Shown: positions 8,551 through 15,685 of the stretch, piece after piece
Numbering within the stretch: the first letter of the stretch is position 1
Layout: every line of letters starts with the position of its first letter
Virus record (IMG/VR): IMGVR_UViG_3300041809_003492
Location: 1 to 35,597 of that record
Reading direction: 5' to 3' (one strand)
Source: a virus
DNA length: 35,597 bases
The notes under the pieces: model-generated
Databases searched by the model: none
Seen by the model: only the letters and a program-made list of their open reading frames with translations
What the model was told of the DNA's origin: nothing
Translations under genes and position numbers: made by a program

Positions 8551-10488
8551 TCAGCCCCGCGCCCTTGAAGGCGGAATGCGGCGGTTATTGTCGCGCATGG
8601 CGCTGATCGCCATGCTTCCGATATGGGGCAGGTAGGACGCCATGGCGCGATGCACCGCGGCATGGATGGCGGCGGGGTCATTCGAGCCCTTGGCGTCGAT
8701 GTAGATGTTCGGAGATCCACCAAAGGATCCGCTCGGCGCAATCCGCCCGGAGGTCGACGGCATAAAAAGCTCTGGGCCGTTCTCGCCCACGATCGCCGGC
8801 ATGTTCGAAGGAATCATGCCGCCCTCGGCAAAGCCAGGGATCCCAAAGCTGCTCACCGCGCTTGCGACCCCGGATCCAATCGAGGCCATGGGCGACATCG
8901 AGCCGCCGCCGAACGCGCTCACCATGCCCGCAGCCGTAGATCCGATTGACGACATGGGCGACATCGAGCCGCCGACTCCAGCCAGCCGCACCCAAAGCGG
9001 ATCGCTCGCGGTTCCGGTGGGCTTGCCGCCAAAGAGCTTGCTCAGGCCCGGAATCGACTTCATGATCTCGCCCTCGCCAAATTTGAGGGCCGCGCTGCCC
9101 GCGCTTTCGGCGGCGCTCGCGCCCAGGTTACGCCACGGATGCTTGCCGCGAAGCATATTTTCCGGCGTCGAGAGGACCTTAATCAGCGTCTCGTTGAACT
9201 GGTTGAGCGTGCTAATCGTAAAACTGCTCAAAACCTGGTCGAGGTTCGTGAACTCCTTCGCCGTATCCTGCAGGCTCTTCAGGAATGCATCGAATGGGCC
9301 AGGCATCTTTTGCGCCAATGTCACACTCGGCGCCGGCGGGAACATCGCCTCCATCTGCTGGGCGCTGAGACCAGCCAAAGCGGGCGTCGTCGCCGGTTGC
9401 GGCGCGTTATATTGCGCGGCCCAGTTCCATGCGCCGGCAGGAAGCCTGCTCGGAGCGGCCGCCGCGGCAGCCGCCTTAAAATAGCCCGGGTAATAGTTGC
9501 CCCAATCGAGAGCGCCTGGCGCAGCCGCGCCTGCGCCGCCGCTGGCTGGTATTTGCAACTTAAGCTTTGTCTGCTCGATAATCCCCTGAACGTAACGCGC
9601 TTCCTCTTTTTGGCGGTCGATGAGATCACTCACCGCCTTAATCTCGGCCTGATAGTCGAAGCCGGGACGAGCCATAGGCGCGCCGCCGGGTGTACTCGGC
9701 ATGTAGGCCGAGGCAGAGACGTTTTGATCCGACTGCTTCTCTTGAGCAGCCTGCTTTTCGAGGAGTTCACTAAGCCTCGCCTGAAGCGATGCGCCGAAAC
9801 TCTGCGACTCGCCGAGCATCTCCCCGGGATTCAACGCTAAATTTGCCCGCCGCGCGTGCTCCTGGAGCATCGTCTGCTCATAACCGGTTGAAGCGGTCCC
9901 CATGAAGAACTGCTGCATCATGCCCGGCGCCTGCTTTTCGAGCAACGCCTGCGCGTCCTTGATCGCAGCCTGGAGTTTGTCGTCTAAGCGCTCGGTCTCA
10001 AGCCGCGCCTCAATGATCGCCGCGGCGAGTTGGTTCCCGGGCTTATGTTCCAGCTTCAGGTTGCTCAACTCGATCTCATCAGCCATCTCCGCGAGTTTGC
10101 GCTTCGATTCATCCCATTCGAAAGCGTTTTTCTTCGCGGCATCCTCGGCCTTCTTGAAAAACTCGTAGATCTTTTCTCCAGCCTCAAACACCGCCTTACC
10201 GATCGCAATAACCGCGATCGCGCTGAACGCCGACGACATGGCCGAAGTGACGCCGGGCAGCTTGGCGATAAAAGCCTGAACGTGCCGGGGCAGATGGACG
10301 CCAATCTCCTCGCCTAACACCATCACGCCGCCGCGCGCGTCCGCAAACTGCTGGCGCGCAACTTTCCCGGCAGAAGTGGCGCTCTGCTCAAAGACGCCGA
10401 GCTGCTGCTTGGCGGCCTTGACGGAGGCGGTGTAAGACGCCGTATCGGCGCTGAAAATGACTTTGACTTGACCGGCTACTCCCGGCAT
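8551..10488 (-). CDS. Tail tape measure protein
   Basis: 645 residues. The start has GGAG 5 bases upstream. The N-terminus GQVKVIFSADTASYTASVKAAKQQL and the early hydrophobic segment (about residues 78-105, SAMSSAFSAIAVIAIGKAVFE) are followed by long charged helices likely to be coiled coil. A Pro/Ala-rich middle comes next, then a C-terminus with the classic FAEGGMIP..PAIVGENGPELFMPSTSGRI signature of tape measure proteins. The protein sets tail length during assembly around the chaperones. At 645 residues it is short, suggesting a short siphovirus tail by the usual proportionality. Near the C-terminus GGSMSPM-SSIGS is repeated after 22 residues (DNA repeat at 8888-8974). Confidence 0.88.
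   Translation of the reverse strand: MPGVAGQVKVIFSADTASYTASVKAAKQQLGVFEQSATSAGKVARQQFADARGGVMVLGEEIGVHLPRHVQAFIAKLPGVTSAMSSAFSAIAVIAIGKAVFEAGEKIYEFFKKAEDAAKKNAFEWDESKRKLAEMADEIELSNLKLEHKPGNQLAAAIIEARLETERLDDKLQAAIKDAQALLEKQAPGMMQQFFMGTASTGYEQTMLQEHARRANLALNPGEMLGESQSFGASLQARLSELLEKQAAQEKQSDQNVSASAYMPSTPGGAPMARPGFDYQAEIKAVSDLIDRQKEEARYVQGIIEQTKLKLQIPASGGAGAAAPGALDWGNYYPGYFKAAAAAAAPSRLPAGAWNWAAQYNAPQPATTPALAGLSAQQMEAMFPPAPSVTLAQKMPGPFDAFLKSLQDTAKEFTNLDQVLSSFTISTLNQFNETLIKVLSTPENMLRGKHPWRNLGASAAESAGSAALKFGEGEIMKSIPGLSKLFGGKPTGTASDPLWVRLAGVGGSMSPMSSIGSTAAGMVSAFGGGSMSPMASIGSGVASAVSSFGIPGFAEGGMIPSNMPAIVGENGPELFMPSTSGRIAPSGSFGGSPNIYIDAKGSNDPAAIHAAVHRAMASYLPHIGSMAISAMRDNNRRIPPSRARG
8888..8974 (-). 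repeat. 66-base direct repeat inside tape measure gene
   Basis: A 21-base identical block occurs at 8888-8908 and 8954-8974, giving a 66-base (22-residue) period. It encodes the duplicated GGSMSPM motif of the tape measure protein. The period is in frame and probably arose by local duplication. Confidence 0.7.
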
Positions 10489-10502
10489 GTTTTCTCCAAT
10501 AG

Positions 10503-10528
10503 AAAAGCCGCCCCGAAAGGCGGCTTTT
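10503..10528 (-). terminator. Strong hairpin terminator, both orientations
   Basis: A perfect 10-base-pair inverted repeat (10503-10512 with 10519-10528, 6-base loop) has AAAA at one end and TTTT at the other, so it can work as an intrinsic terminator on either strand. It lies between the lipoprotein stop (10557) and the tape-measure start (10488), upstream of the tape-measure ribosome binding site. It would reduce read-through into the tail-tip genes. Confidence 0.8.
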
Positions 10529-10556
10529 CATAGATTCTCAGTTGAACGACCAGCGA

Positions 10557-10907
10557 TTACCAGTCCTTCTCGGCGGCCTGCTCTCGAGCCGCCTCCCGAT
10601 CTTGTGCAGATTTGATCCGAGTGGACAAAGCCGCACACGCGGCCTGATTTTTCTTTGCCTTCGGCGGATCATTAATACACTTCGCCCAGCGCTGCGCGGC
10701 CGCATCGCCAAGTTCCCTTTGAATGATTTCGTACTGCAGCTCCATATTCTGGGCAGCGAGCTGATCGTTATCTTCCTGCATTTTACGATTCAGATCATCC
10801 CATTGGCGTTGACTTTCCGCGCTCCTTTGCGCGTTATCACATGCTGCTAAGGGTAGCGCGAGCAGCAGCACTGCAGTAAAAACGAGTAGCGATTGTCTTC
10901 GTTTCAT
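10557..10907 (-). CDS. Predicted lipoprotein with coiled coil, moron-like
   Basis: 116 residues. The N-terminus MKRRQSLLVFTAVLLLALPLAAC is a lipoprotein signal peptide with an LAAC lipobox (Cys23). The mature part is short, charged and alpha-helical (SAESQRQWDDLNRKMQEDNDQLAAQNMELQ), consistent with a coiled coil, with two more Cys in the C-terminal half. Such a protein would sit on the inner or outer membrane, not in the virion. Its place between an HK97 gp10-type gene and the tape measure is odd. A strong terminator follows it and a weak promoter-like sequence precedes it, so it looks like a moron. Roles such as superinfection exclusion or an Rz1-like spanin are guesses. Confidence 0.75.
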   Translation of the reverse strand: MKRRQSLLVFTAVLLLALPLAACDNAQRSAESQRQWDDLNRKMQEDNDQLAAQNMELQYEIIQRELGDAAAQRWAKCINDPPKAKKNQAACAALSTRIKSAQDREAAREQAAEKDW

Positions 10908-10916
10908 AGCGCCGAA

Positions 10917-10945
10917 ATAGTATCACTTTTCGGCAGCTTCTTCAA
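10917..10945 (-). promoter_or_regulatory. Weak sigma-70-like promoter candidate before lipoprotein gene
   Basis: On the minus strand TTGAAG (10940-10945) is followed after exactly 17 bases by TACTAT (10917-10922). Each box matches the consensus at four of six positions. The start codon at 10907 is only 10 bases past the -10 box and no ribosome binding site is visible, so a transcript from here would be almost leaderless. This is suggestive only. Confidence 0.3.
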
Positions 10946-11432
10946 TCCCCTCCAAAATTACCTCTCGCGCGCGCTCGACCGCCGCATTGGTGCTCATCTC
11001 GAAACCGGGCCGGATGAACGGATGCGCAGGCACGTTCTTTTCGAACCATACTGTCATCACGAGGCGCCCGGGTCCCCGTACCCTACCAGATTTCGTCACC
11101 TTACTATAGCCACCCTTCACCATCCGGTGGCCATATTCAACCCAGTTCGCCGCGTAGGCCGTCTCCGTACCCGGATAAATGATCGCGGCCGGTTTGCCGT
11201 CCTCCTCGCCGATATGCAGCTCGATATCCCGCGCGAGGGCGCCCGGCGGCAATGCCGTTCCGCTAGGTAGATCAGGCCGCACCGGAGCCAGGTCGCGGAT
11301 CGCGGCCTGGATCACTTCGCCGCCGGCGCGCAGGCCATCGCGCACCACGTTGGTCGCTGCCTTCCCGCCCAGAGCGGCAAGCTTCGCATCGAGCTCCTTA
11401 AACCCCTCGACCTTAATGCTGAAACCACCCAC
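10923..11432 (-). CDS. HK97 gp10-family head-tail connector/tail completion protein
   Basis: 169 residues with a GTG start. GAGGAG lies about 9 bases upstream, overlapping the end of the preceding gene. The N-terminus (GFSIKVEGFKELDAKLAAL), the helical VVRDGLRAGGEVIQAAI, the central YAANWVEYGH and the C-terminal PAHPFIRPGFE are hallmarks of the HK97 gp10 family. Members join the head-tail interface or complete the tail terminus. In most HK97-like phages this gene lies between the head-closure and tail-completion genes. Here it sits after the tail tube and chaperone genes, a local rearrangement. Confidence 0.85.
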   Translation of the reverse strand: MGGFSIKVEGFKELDAKLAALGGKAATNVVRDGLRAGGEVIQAAIRDLAPVRPDLPSGTALPPGALARDIELHIGEEDGKPAAIIYPGTETAYAANWVEYGHRMVKGGYSKVTKSGRVRGPGRLVMTVWFEKNVPAHPFIRPGFEMSTNAAVERAREVILEGIEEAAEK

Positions 11433-11435
11433 GGG

Positions 11436-11822
11436 CTAATGCTCCTCAACCGCATCGCTGAATAACGCGCGGATATTTTCCGCGACCGCGGCGGCGTCCT
11501 GGCTCTTCGCTCGCGACCTCCTCTGCTCCGGCATGAAGTCAGCGGGAGCGAAAGGTTTCTTTGGCGCGCGCATCGAGTAGTTCGCCGTCACCGAGCAGAG
11601 CAGGCCAGCGAAGTACTCCTGCCGGCGCTGCCGCTGCCGGAAGCGTTGCCCAAGCCAGTACAGCGATCGCGGCGTCATGCGCCAGAATTCCTGCCCAGAA
11701 AGCCTTAAATCGATCCGGGCATAGCTCCAAAGGCTGAGCCAGCGCTGCTGGCGCGTTAGTCCTGGCTCTGCGAAGGGTCCGGACTTTCGCTCTCCTCGGG
11801 ATCCTGCATACAGGCGACCCAA
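11436..11822 (-). CDS. Second tail assembly chaperone frame (gpT-like)
   Basis: The open frame has an ATG at 11822 (128 residues) and overlaps the preceding chaperone gene by 67 bases. Its first part is probably not protein-like on its own. From about residue 15 (GPFAEPGLTRQQRWLSLWSYARIDLRLSGQEFW) it looks genuine. The frame is offset by -1 relative to the upstream gene, which is the geometry of the gpG/gpGT pair of lambda-like tails. An imperfect slippery heptamer, C CCT TCG, lies at 11771-11777, and a slip there would join ESPDP to FAEPGLTRQQ. Initiation at an internal start is the alternative. The C-terminus is basic (MPEQRRSRAK). Confidence 0.6.
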   Translation of the reverse strand: MGRLYAGSRGERKSGPFAEPGLTRQQRWLSLWSYARIDLRLSGQEFWRMTPRSLYWLGQRFRQRQRRQEYFAGLLCSVTANYSMRAPKKPFAPADFMPEQRRSRAKSQDAAAVAENIRALFSDAVEEH

Positions 11823-12121
11823 GCCTCGAGCACTTTACCCCAGATCGGCGTCATTGTCTTGCGTGTGACAAACGCGGAGGCCTCGGCCACCGTGATCTTT
11901 GGCTGTGTTGGCAGTAGCGCGGCGAAAAGCATCGCGCGCACGAACGAAATCGTCGGGCGATCGACCTCGCGACGTGTCAGGCCGTTAAGCAGCGGGCGCC
12001 CGGTCGCATCTTCAGCCTGCGCAATGGCCTCGAAGTCGAAGAGCAGCTCAAATGTGACCTCGCCGCCCTTGATCGGATCGGGGATAGTCAGCATCGTTGT
12101 TGGTTGAATCGGATTCTTCAT
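11756..12121 (-). CDS. Tail assembly chaperone (gpG-like)
   Basis: 121 residues, with GAGGA 4 bases before the ATG. The protein has a beta-rich start (LTIPDPIKGGEVTFELLFDFEAIAQAED) followed by helices, and ends in an acidic tail (DPEESESPDPSQSQD). A start built around a -T-F-ELL-DF-A---E pattern is usual for short tail chaperones that coat the tape measure during tail assembly. It sits between the tail tube gene and the overlapping second frame. A terminator-like hairpin lies immediately upstream, which could lower its expression relative to the tail tube. Confidence 0.7.
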   Translation of the reverse strand: MKNPIQPTTMLTIPDPIKGGEVTFELLFDFEAIAQAEDATGRPLLNGLTRREVDRPTISFVRAMLFAALLPTQPKITVAEASAFVTRKTMTPIWGKVLEAWVACMQDPEESESPDPSQSQD

Positions 12122-12137
12122 GGTTTCCTCAAAAAGC

Positions 12138-12169
12138 GAGAGCCGCCCGCGAGGACGAGGGCGGCTCTC
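12138..12169 (-). terminator. Intrinsic terminator after tail tube gene
   Basis: An 11-base-pair perfect stem (12138-12148 with 12159-12169) has a 10-base loop. On the minus strand GC and then TTTTT follow the stem, the form of a rho-independent terminator. It separates the abundant tail tube product from the chaperone genes; the next ribosome binding site begins just after the T run. Confidence 0.85.
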
Positions 12170-12205
12170 AAGTTGTTCCTAAGAAAGGAGCGATAGAGGG
12201 CTGCG

Positions 12206-12646
12206 TTAGGAACCGACAGTCAGGGTGCAAGCGCCCGAGATCTGCAGCTCGATCGAGAACTCGACCGCAGCGGTGACGGCGTCGGTGAAGTCGGAACCAA
12301 CCACAAAGGCGTTGAAGGTGTACTTGTCGCCGGCCGTCGTCTGCGTCGCAGTCTTCGGCAACTGCAGCACAAATGCGACAAGCGTGCCCGCCTGGTAGGC
12401 CGTCTCCACCGCGACCTGGCCGGCGTCTGACGAGACGCGGTTGCCCTTGAAATTAACGGTGCCCGGCTTGCGGATGGTGACGAGCTGCTCGGAGTCCGAC
12501 CCAGACTCGAAGTTGGTGGTGTCGATGAGCTCCCACTTTCCGCGATTCAGCGGAACTTCCTTGATCTCGCCGATCAATGTGGGGGTTGAGCCGATGGAGA
12601 GCGAAGATCCCCTCCCGGCCTGCGCTTGAGAACCTGTATAAGGCAT
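12206..12646 (-). CDS. Major tail (tube) protein
   Basis: 146 residues, with AAGGAG 7 bases before ATG. The chain starts MPYTGSQAQAGRGSSLSIGS and contains LIGEIKEVPLNRGKWELIDTTNFESGSDSE, a pattern typical of tail tube proteins (a GEI..V...D-TN-..SGS-E core). It ends with the beta strands VEFSIELQISGACTLTVG. It is placed after the tail-completion gene and before the chaperones, as expected. It should polymerise in rings around the tape measure. Only one tube-like gene and no sheath gene are present, which supports a non-contractile tail. Confidence 0.85.
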   Translation of the reverse strand: MPYTGSQAQAGRGSSLSIGSTPTLIGEIKEVPLNRGKWELIDTTNFESGSDSEQLVTIRKPGTVNFKGNRVSSDAGQVAVETAYQAGTLVAFVLQLPKTATQTTAGDKYTFNAFVVGSDFTDAVTAAVEFSIELQISGACTLTVGS

Positions 12647-12658
12647 AGCAATCGCTCC

Positions 12659-13093
12659 TTAAGCGGTTGGAAGAGTGTAGAGGACATAGAACTCGCACAT
12701 CGAGCGGAAGATTCTGTCTTCCGATACAAAGTCGGTCCCAGGATTGAGCAGGACGGCATTCGATACGTTCGTGCCGTCGGAAAGCACTTGCTGCCAGCCG
12801 TTGACGGCTGCAATCACAGCGCTGCGAATAGCGGCCGCTACAGATCCTGCCGAAAGACCACCGCTCGGCATCGCCGCAAAACCGTTGACCTCGACACGCT
12901 GGCGAATCATGCCGGAGGTGGCCATAGTCGGATCGCTCGAACCGCCGACGAAAGAGTAGGCAACACAGGGATACATGGCGAGATCATCCGGAGCGTCGCC
13001 GGCGAAGATCGCAGGCTGCCCGTTGGCCGAAGCCAGCAGCGCCGTGAGAGCTGAATTCCCCGAAAGCAGCGCGTAGATCCCGGCATCAATCAC
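12659..13093 (-). CDS. Tail completion/terminator protein (DUF3168-like)
   Basis: 144 residues with a GTG start, supported by GGAGG 5 bases upstream. The gene overlaps the head-closure gene by 8 bases. The N-terminus IDAGIYALLSGNSALTALL, the region containing AMYPCVAYSFVGGSSDP, RVEVNGFA and the helix SVAAAIRSAVIAAVNGW follow the layout of gp17-like or DUF3168 proteins that cap the tail tube and join it to the neck. The position between head closure and tail tube agrees with this. Confidence 0.75.
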   Translation of the reverse strand: MIDAGIYALLSGNSALTALLASANGQPAIFAGDAPDDLAMYPCVAYSFVGGSSDPTMATSGMIRQRVEVNGFAAMPSGGLSAGSVAAAIRSAVIAAVNGWQQVLSDGTNVSNAVLLNPGTDFVSEDRIFRSMCEFYVLYTLPTA

Positions 13094-13451
13094 CGCTGCC
13101 TCCGTTCACCTCGAGGCAATAGAGCAGGAGCACGCGGTTGCGCTCGAGCACGTCCTCGACATATTTCACCGTGAAGATCCGGCCGTTAAAAACCACCTGG
13201 TAGTTTGCCTTGACGATCACGCCGGGCCAGCGAATCTTGACCACGTGCGAAACTTCAGAAACAATCTGCGAAGCCTGCGACGTCTCCCTGCCGCCCGCCG
13301 TGTAGATGGCGGCGTTGGCGCTGCAGACCGCGCTCCAGCTGGCCGGCGTAATTGAGCCGCCGCGTGCGTCGCCGGCGTATACCGGGGCCTGGATCTCGAC
13401 AAGGTGGCGCAGTTCGCCGGGCCTGACAACGAGCGGATCTCTCACGGGCAT
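13086..13451 (-). CDS. Head closure protein (SPP1 gp16-like adaptor)
   Basis: 121 residues. PGELRHLVEIQAPVY near the start is the standard opening of phage head-tail adaptors of the SPP1 gp16 / HK97 gp7 type (a G-LRH-V-IQ pattern). SWSAVCSANAAIYTAGGRE follows, and a beta-barrel core with YQVVFNGRIFTVKYVEDVLERNR. It closes the portal channel after DNA packaging and offers a surface for tail attachment. It lies one base after the stop of the connector gene and overlaps the next gene. Confidence 0.85.
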   Translation of the reverse strand: MPVRDPLVVRPGELRHLVEIQAPVYAGDARGGSITPASWSAVCSANAAIYTAGGRETSQASQIVSEVSHVVKIRWPGVIVKANYQVVFNGRIFTVKYVEDVLERNRVLLLYCLEVNGGSGD

Positions 13452-13452
13452 C

Positions 13453-14340
13453 TCAGCTCACCAGGTTTCTATAGCCGCCGTTGCGCAGCGCGTTGATCGC
13501 GCGCGGCTCCATCTGGTCAGAAACCGCGCCCTGCTCAAAATAGAACTGGGCCTGCATGAAGATCGCCATCTGCAGCGAGAACGGGATCGGGTAGCCAAGC
13601 CATGCGGAAGCGCTGGTAACGGCGCCGGTAGCGGCCGCGGTCAGCGTGGCGTTTCCTTCGCCGTCAACTGAAGCCACGTTCGTAACCAGGGCCGAAGCTT
13701 GGCCTGTGACAAGCGGGCCGGCCCCGGGAATGCTGATGAGCGTCCCGGTATCGCCCGTGATCTGCGGCGCGTCGTCAGGGTTAAACGTGAAGCCGGACAC
13801 GGAAAGCGCTTTGGAGCCCGCAGCCAGTGAGACCGCGAGCGGACCGCCATAGCCGCAGCGGAACTGAATCGTGACATTCGCGGGAACCATGCGCTGCGGA
13901 GGCCAGGGGCGCGCCCAGGGAGGCGTGATCGCCGCCGGCATGATTCCGCCACCCGGCTCGAGCTGATAGCCATAGAAGGGCGCGGCGAGATTGACGCCGT
14001 AGCTCGGATCGCGCGTGAGGGTCTGCACCGCGCCGCTGGTGTCAACGTAGCTGATCGAATCGATCGACTGAAAAGGCGGCTTCGGCAAAAGGATCTGCGG
14101 GTAGCCGTTGCGATCGTATCGAAGTGGAACCGAGGGAAAGCTGTCGAGCCGCGCCAGCCAGGTCTGCGTGACGAGCGCGATCCGGCAATAATTCTCGCAG
14201 GCCTCGCGGGCAGCCTTCAAGAAAATCACCAAAGTGCTATCCCACGATGTATCCATGGCCGGGATGCGCAGGATGTTCTTGAAATCTGCCAGCGCGACCG
14301 GCTCCGCTGCGGGAGGCGTGATCAGGCGAAGTGGCTCCAT
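13453..14340 (-). CDS. Head-tail connector protein (gp6-like) with inserted domain
   Basis: 295 residues, with GAGGAAG before ATG. The N-terminus LRLITPPAAEPVALADFKNILRI..SWDSTLVIFLKAAREACENYCRIALVTQTW is the helical fold of gp6/phiE125-gp8-type connectors, which form a ring below the portal. The C-terminus (IPFSLQMAIFMQAQFYFEQGAV..INALRNGGYRN) also belongs to this family. Between them, roughly residues 165-255, is a beta-rich segment full of Gly, Thr and Ala that I do not expect in the minimal family. It is probably an inserted Ig-like or decoration domain. Confidence 0.82.
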   Translation of the reverse strand: MEPLRLITPPAAEPVALADFKNILRIPAMDTSWDSTLVIFLKAAREACENYCRIALVTQTWLARLDSFPSVPLRYDRNGYPQILLPKPPFQSIDSISYVDTSGAVQTLTRDPSYGVNLAAPFYGYQLEPGGGIMPAAITPPWARPWPPQRMVPANVTIQFRCGYGGPLAVSLAAGSKALSVSGFTFNPDDAPQITGDTGTLISIPGAGPLVTGQASALVTNVASVDGEGNATLTAAATGAVTSASAWLGYPIPFSLQMAIFMQAQFYFEQGAVSDQMEPRAINALRNGGYRNLVS

Positions 14341-14358
14341 AGCTTCCTCGACGCTCCT

Positions 14359-14538
14359 TTAGCGGCGCTTCCCGTTAGGCTTAACAACGACGACCTTCGG
14401 CGGCGGGACGGCCAGCGAAGGGTATTGATCAGGAAATGCGAGCGCGCCGCGGCCGTCGGCAATCATCGCCTCGGCCGCCCGCCGCGGGAGATCCTGGATG
14501 ATGCCCATGCGCGGGCCGAACTTGATGCGGATAAGCAT
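14359..14538 (-). CDS. Small basic protein of the head-connector cluster
   Basis: 59 residues: ATG at 14538, TAA at 14359-14361. AGGGA lies 5 bases before the start, and the gene fits neatly between its neighbours (8 bases after one stop, 18 before the next start). The chain begins MLIRIKFGPRMGIIQDLPRR, carries a short helix (RRAAEAMIADGRG) and ends VVVVKPNGKRR. Short proteins of this type are common next to connector genes in siphophages, but I cannot name a function. Confidence 0.72.
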   Translation of the reverse strand: MLIRIKFGPRMGIIQDLPRRAAEAMIADGRGALAFPDQYPSLAVPPPKVVVVKPNGKRR

Positions 14539-14546
14539 GACTATCC

Positions 14547-14987
14547 CTAGACGATCTGAAATTGCGTGCCGTCATAGACGACCTGCATGATCTGGCCGGC
14601 GGCAATTTCCCCGCCCGCAAGCGCCGTGGTTCCGCTCTTAGTAATCGCCTTGGCAGCGCCACCATTGACGGCCAGGGTTGAGGCGGCAGTGTTGGCGTGA
14701 AGCGCTTTGAAAAGCACGCGGCTACCGGCCGCAAGCGTCGGAGCCGGCGAAAACGCGACCACATACGCGTTCGCGGCGCCGGTGTCGGCGGCGTAAATCG
14801 CGGCGCTCTGCTGCAGCTGAGCGGGTTGCACCGCCGAATTCGCAATGCCCTGGAGGGCGTTCAGCAGGGCGTCGAGAGCAATGAAGGCTTTGGCAAGGAG
14901 CTGGACGGCGGCGCCCCAGGGCAGTTGGTGCGATTCATCGCCAGGGAGAACGAAACTTTGAGTTGCGGTAACAACCTGGTTTGCCAT
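14547..14987 (-). CDS. Fibre-module protein encoded in the head region
   Basis: 146 residues from ATG 14987; AAAGG lies 5 bases upstream, which favours this start over an ATG five codons earlier. The N-terminal third is helical (VQLLAKAFIALDALLNALQGIANSAVQ) and could trimerise. The rest is one fibre module: YAADTGAANAYVVAFSPAPTL, HANTAASTLAVNG, ITKSG and VVYDGTQFQIV. The module matches those in 2657-3574 and 1936-2691, but here there is no signal peptide. Located between the capsid/decoration genes and the connector, it may be a head fibre or decoration. Confidence 0.72.
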   Translation of the reverse strand: MANQVVTATQSFVLPGDESHQLPWGAAVQLLAKAFIALDALLNALQGIANSAVQPAQLQQSAAIYAADTGAANAYVVAFSPAPTLAAGSRVLFKALHANTAASTLAVNGGAAKAITKSGTTALAGGEIAAGQIMQVVYDGTQFQIV

Positions 14988-15023
14988 GACGACCTTTCCC
15001 AAAACGGAGATTGAAGAGTGAAG

Positions 15024-15055
15024 CTTTCCGGGCCGCGGCTTCGCGACCCGGAAAG
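15024..15055 (-). terminator. Long hairpin after decoration-type gene
   Basis: A 9-base-pair stem (15024-15032 with 15047-15055) continues, after one C/A mismatch, into a further 4-base-pair stem with a 4-base GCTT loop. On the minus strand a pyrimidine-rich CTTCACTCTTC run follows. It is a likely partial terminator or mRNA-stabilising hairpin between 15068-15589 and the next gene. Confidence 0.65.
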
Positions 15056-15067
15056 GCGGAGCAGCGT

Positions 15068-15589
15068 TTACGCCTGGACCGTGGCCGACTGGTCGCCGGT
15101 GAAGCGGCCGCCAGAAAGCACTGCATAGGCTGCGAGCAGCTGCGCGGTGCTGCCGAGAGAACCGACAGCGATGTCGAGCTCGAGGTAGGGCCCGACGCCG
15201 GCAGCCAGCAGATCCGCAGCATCAACTTCGATGATGTAGAACGCGTTGGCCGCGTCCGCGGACGGCGTGTAGCCGGTTGCCGCCTGCGGAAAGTTGCCAT
15301 CGCCCGTCGAGCTGTTGTTGGCGAGCACGTCGTAGGGCCCGCTCGATGCCTCCTGTTTGAAGAGGCGATAGGCGATTGCGGTGCCGCTGCCACCGGTCTC
15401 AGCCGCAAAGGCCTTGAGGGTGATGGCGCCGATGGGGCCGCCGGCGGCGCCGAAGCCAAGCAGGATTGACGCGTGAGCGTAATCCGCCATGCTGAAGCGG
15501 GTAGCCGTAACGGCCGCACCCGCGCTGACGGGCACGATCAACGGTGCGACATGCCCATCCTGAGAAAGCCAAAAACCTTTTGCACTCAT
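15068..15589 (-). CDS. Probable head decoration or minor capsid protein
   Basis: 173 residues; AGGAG lies 7 bases before ATG. The chain has no signal peptide or membrane segment. It is rich in Ala, Gly and Thr and looks all-beta: GFWLSQDGHVAPLIVPVSAG, FSMADYAHASILLGFGAAGG, AFYIIEVDAADLLAAGVG, YLELDIAVGSL, AAYAVLSGGRF. It directly follows the capsid gene, where decoration proteins are often encoded. Hairpins stand on both sides of it, as if its mRNA level were set separately. The decoration role is inferred from position; no family motif is visible. Confidence 0.62.
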   Translation of the reverse strand: MSAKGFWLSQDGHVAPLIVPVSAGAAVTATRFSMADYAHASILLGFGAAGGPIGAITLKAFAAETGGSGTAIAYRLFKQEASSGPYDVLANNSSTGDGNFPQAATGYTPSADAANAFYIIEVDAADLLAAGVGPYLELDIAVGSLGSTAQLLAAYAVLSGGRFTGDQSATVQA

Positions 15590-15640
15590 CTGAGTGCTCC
15601 TTTCCCGGCAAAAGCCGAGCAGATGTTAGATCCCGCGCGA

Positions 15641-15671
15641 GTTGAGGCTCCGCACCTCGCGGAGCCTCAAC
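15641..15671 (-). terminator. 13-base-pair perfect hairpin after capsid gene
   Basis: Bases 15641-15653 and 15659-15671 are perfect inverted copies with a 5-base loop. The hairpin starts 15 bases after the capsid stop codon. No T run follows on the minus strand, so it is better seen as an attenuator, a rho-dependent stop or a barrier to 3' exonucleases than as a classic terminator. Confidence 0.65.
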
Positions 15672-15685
15672 AGGAGAGCAAAAGT

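Noticed and set aside
7195-8568. 457-codon open frame on the plus strand
   Set aside because: It lies opposite three well-supported minus-strand genes and its product is Arg-rich with no domain; it is a shadow of G+C-rich coding DNA.
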